From the NCBI GenBank assembly GCA_037957365.1, contig JARHVA010000349.1:3832501-3896500 (forward strand): a stretch of 64,000 bases of DNA, written 5' to 3'. The translations under genes and the position numbers were made by a program. The notes below the pieces were generated by a model. It was not told the DNA's origin, made no database searches, and worked only from the letters and a program-made list of their open reading frames with translations. The stretch comes from Torreya grandis. Its lineage: Eukaryota > Streptophyta > Pinopsida > Cupressales > Taxaceae. Every line of letters starts with the position of its first letter. Positions within the stretch are counted from its first letter, which is position 1. This document shows positions 36,447-45,934 of this stretch, in pieces.

Positions 36447-37095
36447 TTCAGACAAATTGAGAAGATTGGTCGATGATGAGATTGGTCATGTGTTGAAATG
36501 ACGAGGGTAAGATGAGGATAAAATGATGCTACAGATGGTGTATTCTGTAGAATTGGTCGAGAGTCTTTCATCCCTAGCAAGTTTCCATAGTCACGATGGA
36601 TGTATGCTAAGAATGAATAGAAGTCTATTTATGCTTCAGCAAGTATTGGTTTATGCTTAACATAAATTGGGTCTAGTCGGTATTTTCCATGTGTACTGGT
36701 GTCCATAGAAACTATGTGAAATGGTCTAGGATGATGTCAGCTGAAAATGATGAAAATGGCTGGGTTTGAGATGAGTCACCGATTGATGCGGTTAAATGTG
36801 ACTAAAGTGAAGAGAAAAGATGAAAGGCAAATCACTCTTTCATTGACAAGGACCAAAAAGGAGGCATAGATAGGGGTTATTAGAACAAAGAACCCCATTC
36901 ATGCATTACGTCGTTGACCAGTGTTGAGTTAGAATGGTAATCAAATCACTTTGACATTAAAGTGAGCTCGAAGTCCCTTGGGCAGGTGATAGGAGGAGGA
37001 TAGGGTAACCCAGTTTAAGAGCAGGAATAATCTTGCCCCTTTTATAGGAGACCCTGAGACAACTACAAGCCAAGTCCATGACTCGTTTTGTTTTG

Positions 37096-37128
<33 letters not shown>

Positions 37129-37234
37129 GGCTGATCGATGCGGGAAGCCTACATAGAGATGTCATTTGCTTGGTGGTCATGTTGCAAAGCTGATCAATGC
37201 GGGAAGCTTCTAAGAAAGGCGCTGTTTGATAGCC

Positions 37235-37352
37235 ATCCTTCGAGGGAGTGGTCTATATTTTTGCTTAATAATGTTTGATAAGTTGGCCTAGCTGTCCTTC
37301 GAGGGATCAGTCTAGTAATACAGCAATGATAGTGCTGCTGTCCTTCGAGGGA
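37235..37352 (-). repeat. Three TCCTTCGAGGGA hairpins
   Basis: The word TCCTTCGAGGGA followed by G/T-rich AGTCT-like sequence recurs at about 37,237, 37,291 and 37,339. The third is the best stem: GCTGCTGTCC ... GGGAGCAG. The spacing (about 54 and 48 bp) suggests tandem origin. Confidence 0.7.
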
Positions 37353-37794
37353 GCAGTCTGTCTTTTTGATTTTGACTTGATTTTGTGACCATGGAAATGT
37401 TTTGACATCTTGATATTTTTTTTTTTTGATTAGAGTCATGGACAAGGCTGTAAAAGTTCAAGGATGCCCCTTTTATTAGGACAAAGCATCCATGCATCAT
37501 AAAAGGGTTATAGAGGACTTGTTAAAGGAAAATAGGGTTGAAAGGGATGAGGATTAAGAGGATGAGGATTGCTCAAGGGACGAGCTCAAGTAAAAGTTCA
37601 AGTGATCGAACACTCGACTAACAGAAGAAAGGTCGAAGACGCAAGACATAAAAAGGGGTTTAAGGTCTAATAAGACCCTGGGCCATGCTAGTATGCTAAG
37701 GTCTGAGTCAATTGGGAGCAAACCTGCCCCATTTGCCTCTTTCCAGATTGGTCAGGTGTTGATTGATGGATGTGAAGTTGGTTGACATTGTTGT

Positions 37795-40700
37795 TTATTG
37801 GTTGAGAAAGGTTGAATGCTTGGTCGAGAGGTCAGGGTGATTGATATTTGGTTGAAGTTTGGTTGAGACTAGTCGAATAATTGGTCGGGGGTTGGGTCGG
37901 TGGATACTTGGTCGGGTTTTAAGATAAAATGAGTGATTGATATGTGGTAGAGACTGGGTTGAACAGTTGGTCAAGGTTTGAATAAAGGATGAATTCCCCC
38001 AGCGGGTAGGGAGAATGTTTGAAAGGTTGGTTAAGGTCGGTTGAGGTTTAGTGGTCAGATGGACGGTGTTAATGTCGAATAAGGGGGTGAAAGGCGGCAA
38101 AGGGACCACAGTCTGGCGTGGAGATCCCGATTTAGGTGATGAGGTTGGAGAGGCATGAGTCGAGGTTGATATTTTGTCAAAAAGGTGGTGAAGAGGACCC
38201 TTGATGAGAAGGGAATCCTTTTTCCGGTGCTGATGAATGACAGCTTTAAGAGCGCAACAACGCTCAGTGTCATGTCCCGGAGTGTGATGATAATGGCAGA
38301 ATGTGGACTTGTCGAACCAAGATGGTCTTAATTCGAGAGTTGATGAGTGGGGTGGTGTTGAGGGTTTGTTGATAACGTGGTTGAGAAAAAGGGTGTCATT
38401 CCCAAGACATTGGCAAATGGCAACCTTGAGGGCATGACAATGCTCCGTGTCGTGCCCAGGCATGCGATGATACGCACAAATGCGAGTGTCATCGAACCAT
38501 GGTGGTTTAGGTCTGAGAGATTGATATTGTCTAAGAGGTGGGAGGTTGATACGAGACGACTGCAACAAGTGCCATAAGAGTAAGACATATGAACCTGCTA
38601 ACGGGTCTGGATGCTTTATTGCAGTGAAGGTTGGTGACGTTGGTTTGAGAGGTGAAAGAGGCATAGGTCGAGGGTTCGGATGAGATGTATGTCTGATGGG
38701 ATGAGGAAGTAATGGAGGCGATGTGCCTCTATGAAGGATGGGAGTGGAAAACACTCCTATTAAAGTGGACAGATGCGGGCCCAAGATTGAAGGTAATGAC
38801 GAAGGTGGGGGAGGAGTTCTCCAGTGTGGTCTAGTAGCTTTCGTGTGTTTGGGTCGAGGGCCACCATTGTGCGAGGCGAGGTTAGATGTGGGTTTGGGTT
38901 TGGATGTGGACGAAGGTGAGTGAGATGTAACAATCTCAGGCAGAGGACAAGAGGAAACCGTGATTGGGTCTTCCTTGGTTGAAATGGGTAAAGAGACTGG
39001 TTCTTCTCTTGGTGGAGAAGAAATAAGAGAGTCTGGCTCCTCAAGTGGGCAGAGGGCATGGATGATCGTGCCTTCTACTTGTGCTCGAGGAGTAGGTAAG
39101 GTAGGGTCTTTGGATGAAGGTGGGCTTAATGGCGTTGATGTGGTCAAAGCATCCTCCGATACAAGAGAGGTAGATGGAGGACTAGTAGGAGAAAGAGGTT
39201 CCTCATCCTTTAATGGAAGAGGTTGGTCAAGGACAAGAGGCAAGATAGTGCTAACCGTGTGAATGTCATGGTCTTGAGGGTCATTGGTCGAAGTCTGGAC
39301 GTTGTTTTGAGTAGGCGGATGATTCGGAAATGGTTGTTTGAAGATGTCAATATGTTGGTTAGGTGGGGCATTCGGGTTATCTAAAATAAGATCCCCCTTG
39401 TCGATCATGTCTTGGACGATGTTTTTGAAAGTTCGGTAGTTGTCGATGTCATGGCCTTGGACGCGATGAAAGGGACAGAAGTCAGCCTCCCTATACCAAG
39501 TAGGGATGGCCTTTGAAGGGTCAAATTGAGGTGGTCAGATTGGAGGGAGATTGAGGACCCCCTGCTTGAGAAGTTTTTCCAAAACGGAAGCGTATGGTTC
39601 TCCAAGTGGAGTGTAAGAACACTGAATGTACCGTTGTTGGAATTGTTTGGTGATGCTAGAGGATGTCGAAGGTTGAGAGTAATTCGTTATTGTTGAGGAT
39701 GGTGATCTAACGACCACAGTGTTGGCCACTCCTTTGGACTTGGAGTTGGTAGAAGAAGAAGGTCTGGAAGAAGAATGGTCAGTAGATTTTGCGTTGGTAT
39801 GACGCAACTTGACCTTATCTTCTTCAAGAGCACGGAGTTCAAGCTTTCGAGCCATGATGAAAGCTTCATCAAAAGTGCGAAATGTCTGAATCCGCAAGGT
39901 AGAAGAGATGTGTCTGCCACATGCTCGAGAGAAGAGCTCGATGAGCTCGGGTTGAGGTAAAGAGAAGGAGAGCTGGTTAATCAGACCTCTCCAACGAGCG
40001 ACAAAGTTGACAATTGATTCGTCATCAAATTGCCTGATGGAATAAAGGTCTGTGATTGAGACTTGTTTGGTGATGTTGATTGAGAAATGGTCAAGAAATA
40101 GTTGGGCGAGTTGGATGAATGAAAAGATAGAGTGTCTGGCAAGAGAACTATACCAGTCAAGGGTAGGGCCAGAAAGGGACATAGGGAACGTGCGTAGAAG
40201 TAACGCATCATCGTGGGCGATAAGATAACAGGCATGTCTAAATGCCCGTAGATGTTGTTGTGGGTCTTCCTTACTCTGAAAGTGCGTGAATTTAGGAAGC
40301 TCCCAATGGTTAGGGTATGGTCGAATAGGGACGGAAGGATGGATGGGCTCATTGCAAATTTGTTCATATGACAAAGTATTGCTTGAACCAGAAATGGAGG
40401 CTTCGAGACTGGACATTTTATCCATCAGCATCTTGATAAGATCTACTGACGGATTGGCGGGTTGAGCGCCCCCTAAGTTGTAAGGTGCTTGGAAGAGGTT
40501 AGAGGAGGCGTGCGACATAGTCAGTTGTACAATGTACGGATGACTAGTCGCAGGGGCGGAAGTGGAGGCTAGAGGTGGTTGCGTTACGAAGGTCGAAGGT
40601 ATAGGTTGACTGGGCACCGCCAAAGGTGGTTGAATGGTGGCACTGGTAGAGGGATAGGTTGGCACTCCTACATTTGTGGGTGCAAGAGTGTAAGGGGTCG

Positions 40701-41076
40701 AGGTAATCAAGTTCTGATATGATGTAGAACTTGTTTGAATTGCAGGTAGTTGAGGGGGTAATGGAACCCCGATGGAGGTTGGTCTAAAAATAGACGGGGA
40801 GGCCAAACTTTGCGTATTGGCCATGGTTGGGTTAATAGTTGAGGCGAAAGGCTGAGTCATAAAGGGTTGGGTGGCGAATGGTGCGAATATCATCGCCACG
40901 TCACCCGAAAGGTCTCGCGTTGGGTTTTTCGTGAGATAGTTTTGGAGGGCTGCGGTATTGAGGTCCAAGAATCTCTCGAAATCTTGGTCCCCTTCAGGGA
41001 TGATGGGAATTTGAGTTGGGGTCGGGGTCGGGGTCGGTCCTGTAGGAGTTCTTTCAATCTCCGAGTGGAACTCCAT
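37795..41076 (-). pseudogene. gag: Gag of the Tat-like element, one in-frame stop
   Basis: Gag would form the particle that packages the element's RNA. The frame opens with ATG at 41,076 and runs to 37,795, about 1,093 codons, interrupted only by a TGA at 39,535-39,537. The two halves (513 and 537 codons as read separately) are in the same frame and protein similarity continues through the stop. The N-terminal 230 residues are rich in Pro, Thr, Ser and Gln. The gag core follows at about residues 255-400 (HWELPKFTHFQSKEDPQQHL, then DALLLRTFPMSLSGPTLDWY, then LFLDHF, then QFDDESIVNFVARWRGL). Three CX2HX4HX4C zinc-knuckle-like modules follow. The first lies just after the TGA and has lost its last Cys (FCPFHRVQGHDIDNY); the second is CAYHRMPGHDTEHC and the third CHYHHTPGHDTERC. 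The rest is Pro/Ser/Thr-rich. This is much longer than a typical gypsy gag (300-500 residues). The TGA could come from CGA by a C-to-T change. No protease follows. Confidence 0.88.
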
Positions 41077-42237
41077 GATAGGACTAGTTAGAGACAGGAT
41101 AGACGGAAGCGGCTGTTGGCTAAAGTGGTTAAGAAGAGAGTCCTGGTTTTAGAAACTGCGTTTTTGCAGTCTCAGAAAACCAGAATGGAGTTTTTTGACA
41201 GAGAAGGGACAAGTTTTAGGCTACTGGTTTTGAAGAAAAAAGGACAGTGACAGAGACCGACGTCGGTTTAAAAACTGATGTCGGTTAGAAATATGGCCGA
41301 CGTCGGTCAGATAACCGATGTCGGTAATAGGTAAAGCCGACGTTGGTAGAAGAACCGATGCCGGTGACAGGGAAAGGCCGACGTCGGTGGAAGAACCGAT
41401 ATCGGTGACTGTGTCTTCTAGAGAACCAAAAGGTTTGAAGATTCTTGGAAAAACAAAGAAGAAAGCATCCTCACTCACTCAAACAATCAGATGAGAAGAG
41501 GAAAATAGAGAGAGACACACAAGCCTAAGCGATAAATCCTAGGAATTAACCTTAGAAACTGTGGCTTATGCCTTAGATGAATGTTTGGGGAGATTGACTG
41601 AAAAATGGGTCCTAGAAGAAGGCAGTCTAAAGATGGTTTCAGGTGTTGTTTTAGGTGCTCAAAAATTTGTGTTAGGGTCTGGTACGTGGCCTGGTGCTAA
41701 GGAGCAAGCTCCCCTCACTTCACAATTCCAGTGGTTAGCTGGTTTCGCTTAGCCAAGATATACCTCGCCTAGAGTTTAGACTCCGCCAGAGAACGGAGTG
41801 GGCTTCCCCCTTGGTGATGAAATCCAAGTAGGGTCACTGGGACGGGTAAGGTATCTACTGGGGGATGAAATCCCAGTCGGGCCTTGTCTCAGGTATGTTT
41901 TATGTTTGTTTAGTGCATGTGGTCTGGTAGTGTAACATCAAGTGTCTACGGTTCATTCAATATACGTCTAAGTTACTAGATGTGGACTATGAAGATGCAA
42001 GCACAAGCAGAAATGAATGCAAAGTGTTTTAATGCCCAAGTCAAAATGTGATGTTGTGATGAAGACAAGTTTGAGAAAGGGTTGAGAGTATGATGTTTAG
42101 ACTAGTCTAGAAATGCAAGGAAGAAAGATTCATTTTAGTCCTGCTTATAGTGTCATTGAGAAGAAGAGAAAGAGGAGAAAAGCTAAGAACCTAATGCTCC
42201 TAAATGAATGAATAAAAAGGAACCCAGGAGGAACCTA
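41077..42237 (-). other. Leader between PBS and gag of the gag-only element
   Basis: About 1.2 kb of untranslated leader without a long conserved frame. It contains the 8-copy palindrome array at 41,256-41,406. An open stretch over the array (41,478-41,221) reads as repeated TD(I/V)G units and is explained by the DNA repeat. Confidence 0.7.
41256..41406. repeat. 40 bp tandem repeat x4 carrying 8 palindromes
   Basis: Copies of RCCGAYGTCGGT start at 41,256, 41,274, 41,296, 41,314, 41,336, 41,354, 41,377 and 41,395 (steps 18, 22, 18, 22, 18, 23, 18). Odd copies centre on GACGTC, even copies mostly on GATGTC. The same alternation occurs in the LTRs. (A/G)CCGAC is the DRE/CRT core recognised by plant CBF/DREB factors and GACGTC is a bZIP-type centre (established knowledge). 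A role here is inference. Confidence 0.93.
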
Positions 42238-42257
42238 GGGTCCCACCGGGCGTGCCA
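42238..42257 (-). other. Primer-binding site of the gag-only element
   Basis: Three bases after the 5' LTR the - strand reads TGGCACGCCCGGTGGGACCC. It begins with the TGG that pairs with a tRNA CCA end. The tRNA species was not determined from memory. Confidence 0.75.
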
Positions 42258-42260
42258 GAA

Positions 42261-43697
42261 TGTTTCTACTCAAAATTCACTTTTAGATCTAAGAGAAAGA
42301 AGAAACTAAAGAGTAATGGACAAGGCATGAGAAGTACTTGGACTAAAGATTGCGCACCGTAATCCAGACGCTTGTGGGCACTCCTCTTTGGCTGTGGAGG
42401 AATGACACCTGCAAGAAAAAAGGAAACTTGGACAAGAAAATGTTAGATGAATAGGCGGTGGGTTGCCAAGCAAAAGCTTGTTCCCAGAAGTATAAGAACT
42501 TCCTTAAGGGAGGTCAACCCACTATTTGATAAAGAGATAAATGACTGATAAAAAGACAGAATGCTAAAATAGATTGAAATGATAGGAAACTGAAAGAGAA
42601 AGGGAAGCAAAGGCTTACTTGGAAGAAGCTGTCAAACTGGTTGCAGTCGCCGGCGTCGATGGTCTTACCGGCGTCGGTTGTCTGGTCTACCGATGTTGGT
42701 TAGTCTGCCGATGTCGGTGGGGGTAATGACCGGCGTCGGTCGGGGCAATAGGCTTGGATGGCGTTTAGGCAGGGCTGGTCGAGTTTTGGATAGAGTCCAG
42801 GCCGGGCTTGGTCTGTGGATGGGTCTGTGGACGAAGGTCTGAGTCTACTCTGGGACTGGTTTGAGGATGGTTTTAGTCAAAAGGACAGAGAGGGACAGGG
42901 AGATAGAGGAAGCCAATCTGGGAGATAGGAATCCGGGTCTGGGTGACGGTCAGGGCTGAAGGGGTGCTAAATCTAATTTAAAAGTAGATGACTAGAAAGC
43001 ATAAAGAAAATAGATAGAGAACATACCTGTGTCCTGCTGAAGAAGGTGGTGATCTTGTTGCTGATGATGCTGGATGTGAAACCTGTTGCTGATAAAGAAT
43101 CCCTGTTGTTCACTTGTAGAAGCTTGCTGTGTACCTGTGGGAGAGAGCCAGATTGATTGGCAGGGAGGTCAAGTGGAAGGACGGATGCAAGGTTCTGATA
43201 CGAAGGTTCAAGAGTCGGAATGCGAGAGCTAGAGACGCAGAGAAATCCAGAGCCAAGCGGAGGAGAGAGAGAGATAACGGTGAAGAAAACCGTTATGAAG
43301 GGTGCCGACGCCGGCAATATCGCCGACGTCGGCCGAGGGCTGACTGACGTCGGCAGCTAAAAGGTCAGAAAAAGGCTAAAAATAGCCTTCTATCCGTTTC
43401 CCAGCCGCCAGGTCAAATGAATGCGAGGATGAAACGGTCGACGAGGGTTAAATGGGCGAGAGGAGAGGTTGGAAAGGGAGTCTAAGGCATTAAATGGCCA
43501 TGTGGGGAATGAAGGGGATCCAAGGAGGGTATCCTAGGGTGGCGAGGTGGCGAGGAGAAGGAAAAGGGTCTTATTTAATTAAAAATAGGTGATTATTTTC
43601 AATTAATAAGACTTAGGTAGGTTAGGGATAGTCGAAGTGGCAAGGGACCAAGGGGAGAGAGGAAGACAAAGGGTTAGACACTTTTTCGGTGTCTACA
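42261..43697 (-). repeat. 5' LTR of the gag-only element
   Basis: 1,437 bp, partner of 33,968-35,406. Of about 48 substitutions counted between them, all but two (a C/G and a G/T) are transitions. In element orientation an AT-rich block (43,610-43,570) and a TATTTTTAG word within the palindrome GGCTATTTTTAGCC (near 43,375-43,390) are possible core-promoter elements upstream of the palindrome cluster at 43,307-43,357. Confidence 0.95.
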
Positions 43698-43702
43698 ACT
43701 TT
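43698..43702. other. Target site duplication, ACTTT (right)
   Basis: Matches ACTTT at 33,963-33,967. Confidence 0.93.
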
Positions 43703-44286
43703 AGACCTATAAATGTGATATACTTGTGACTAATATATAAATAGGAGAAAATGGGGATGTTTTGCTCACTTGAGTGATTGATTGAATGTTTGTGGTAAGT
43801 TCCTTGGTGAGTAGATAATAATTTTATAGGTGAGGAATGAATGAGGATTGATATTATATTTATACCAATCCCTTTAGATAATATCTCTCATTAAATAACT
43901 TAGGCCAACCATAGGAATATATTTCATTTGTAAATTAGATGACTCTAGGGCACTAGATATTTGGGTTGGGATATGACACTTGCGTTGATGTAGGTGTTTA
44001 ACTGGGAAACAAGTGTCCAAGTAGTCAAAAAGTAGATGTTGGTCCATAACTTGTAGAGATGGAAGATAAGCAAGGTTACAACATTCTAGGTAAGATATAA
44101 GTCTTACGTTATCAAAGTGGCATTGGTTAGACTAAGAAATAAGTAATTAGGCATAAAGAAATAATGTATGCAATATTTTTGGTAGTGGAAAATGTCTATA
44201 AGCTAAAGTTAATCTATGATATGTATTTGTTAAGTGTACAAGACTGATGTGTTATATAATTCATAAATAGTGTCAATAGAACCTAG
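43703..44286. other. Inserted DNA flanking the gag-only element, right part
   Basis: Continuation of 33,226-33,962 before the nested insertion. Nothing coding recognised. The junction with the dispersed repeat is placed where similarity to 6,760 resumes (GATTTTAGGGCATAAATTTT). Confidence 0.5.
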
Positions 44287-45480
44287 GGATTTTAGGGCAT
44301 AAATTTTGTAATTGACATCTATTTTATGTAAACATATAGTCATTTCTTAGGTTTTATCACCTTCTAGATTGCTTCTTAGAATTTACAGGAGTCTTAAGTT
44401 TGTCAAAATTAATTTTTACAAACCAACACACACCCAAGGACTGATTTATTCCAATTTTACTTAAGATTAGGTCCCTTATAGGAAAAAAGGTGACACAATA
44501 ATACCATAATAATTTGTGATTAGGGTAAATAGGGATAATTTGACCACATTTAAGTGTGGTAACCATAATTTAATTTGAAATCATGCCAAACTGATGTGCA
44601 CATGGAAAAATTGGTTGCATTAGTGACCCATACACATCAAAGCACCCCTTCACATGGATTTTACTTGTGTGTAGGTCCCTTACAAGGAAAAAGTGACACA
44701 AAAACATGATTTGCACTTATGACCAAGGTAAATGAAAAACAATTAGGATCCTTTGTGCATGACCACCCCATTTCTATTCAAATTAAAGAAAAAAATGTGT
44801 GATTATGGTAAAGTGAGTTAAATAGTGACCCTTGCACATACAACCACCAATTTATGTTGATTTTACTTATGATTAGTTACATCATTGCCAAAAGTGATAT
44901 AACAACACTATATCCACTTTTGACCATGGAAATATGAATAATTTATAGTACATGTATGTGTAATCATCCTAATTCACTTTGAATTCAAGCCAAAGTAGTG
45001 TGATTGAGGTAACATAGGTCACACTAATGACTTGTGTGCACTAATCCACCACTTTATGTTGATTTCATTGATGATTAAGTCCTTCATGTGATAAAAGCCA
45101 CAAAATAACACCATATATGTTTATGACTGGGAAAAATTTATATGATTTATAGTACATATATGTGTGGTCACTCAATTTGCTTTGAAATCAAGCCAAAGTG
45201 GTATGGTTGGGGAAACTTGGGTCACATTGGTGACTTTTACATATCCAACCACCCCTTTATGTCATTTTTACATGAAATTATGAGGATTATAGGTCAAATC
45301 AATCTAACAACACTATATCCATTTACAACTATAGATACTAAAATTAAGTGTACAGTGTCATTATCTTATACATTTGGAAAATATCAGTCAAAACTCCACC
45401 CTTCATGTTCTAGATATTTTGATACCAAATGGCTCACATTCTCTATCTTATTGTGTTTAAATTATCATCTCTTAGTCTAA
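44287..45480 (+). repeat. Dispersed repeat copy B, right part, with ~200 bp tandem array
   Basis: Equivalent to 6,760-7,800 of copy A. The tandem array occupies about 44,420-45,330, with GACCACCCC/GATCATCC-type blocks near 44,545, 44,760, 44,958 and 45,160 (steps near 200 bp). Confidence 0.77.
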
Positions 45481-45934
45481 CACTTACCTTTTTGGTGACC
45501 CATACCACTTGTAATATGTAAAATCCTTGAAACCTTATAAACATACTTCACTAATAGTTATAAATTTTTACCTATTTTCTAGATATTTAGACACTATTAA
45601 CCATGAAGAGACACTAACATTGACATTAGTGTCAGATCTTTATTTAGTGTCTAGTCTCCAAAATTCATCCAATTTTCAAATGAATATTGATCCATGGGTT
45701 AGCCTAAGTATTTCATTTAATCCTAACTTGAGATATTTGAAAAAAAAATAGTATAATTAAATTACTAACCCTTCTCATTCACTACGTATAACTCATCAAG
45801 TGTTAATATACCAAGGACCATTCAATCAAACATGGGACTAACCTTTCTAATTCATTTGATTGAATTCTCCTGGGTAGTACAATCCCAAAATAGACATCAA
45901 TTGTAAAATTTATAACCTTAAATCCCTAGGTATT
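45481..45934. other. Unassigned spacer
   Basis: No recognised feature between the end of dispersed repeat copy B and the outer end of the second SIRE-like element. Either element could extend into it. Confidence 0.4.

Larger units (their letters stand above)
35420..37794 (-). other. Non-coding 3' internal region of the gag-only element
   Basis: No pol motif and no credible long frame. It is built of repeats and hairpin-forming motifs, entered separately: two CTACAT...ATGTAG hairpins, a 23 bp x 7 tandem repeat, and three TCCTTCGAGGGA hairpins. A duplicated GCTGATC(G/A)ATGCGGGAAGC block occurs at 37,130 and 37,189, and a T run of about 30 bases lies at 37,094-37,123. It occupies the place where pol would be. 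Confidence 0.8.
33968..43697 (-). mobile_element. Gag-only LTR retrotransposon (Tat-like gypsy, lacks pol)
   Basis: Complete 9,730 bp insertion on the - strand: 5' LTR (43,697-42,261), PBS, leader, one long gag frame, a ~2.4 kb non-coding 3' internal region, PPT, 3' LTR (35,406-33,968), with a matching 5 bp target duplication. No protease, RT, RNase H or integrase motif occurs in any frame, so it must have moved using proteins of another element; such elements are known in plants as TR-GAG or LARD-like. Gag type (CX2HX4HX4C knuckles) points to the Tat side of Ty3/gypsy. The LTRs differ at about 48 positions plus 2 indels by hand count (about 3.4%), far fewer than in the other elements here, so it is the youngest insertion in the window. 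Its base composition (GC- and CpG-rich) contrasts sharply with its surroundings. Confidence 0.9.

Noticed and set aside
38328..41091. Multiple overlapping open frames of 60-130 codons on both strands
   Set aside because: Shadows of the long gag frame in GC-rich sequence; only the gag frame shows family motifs.
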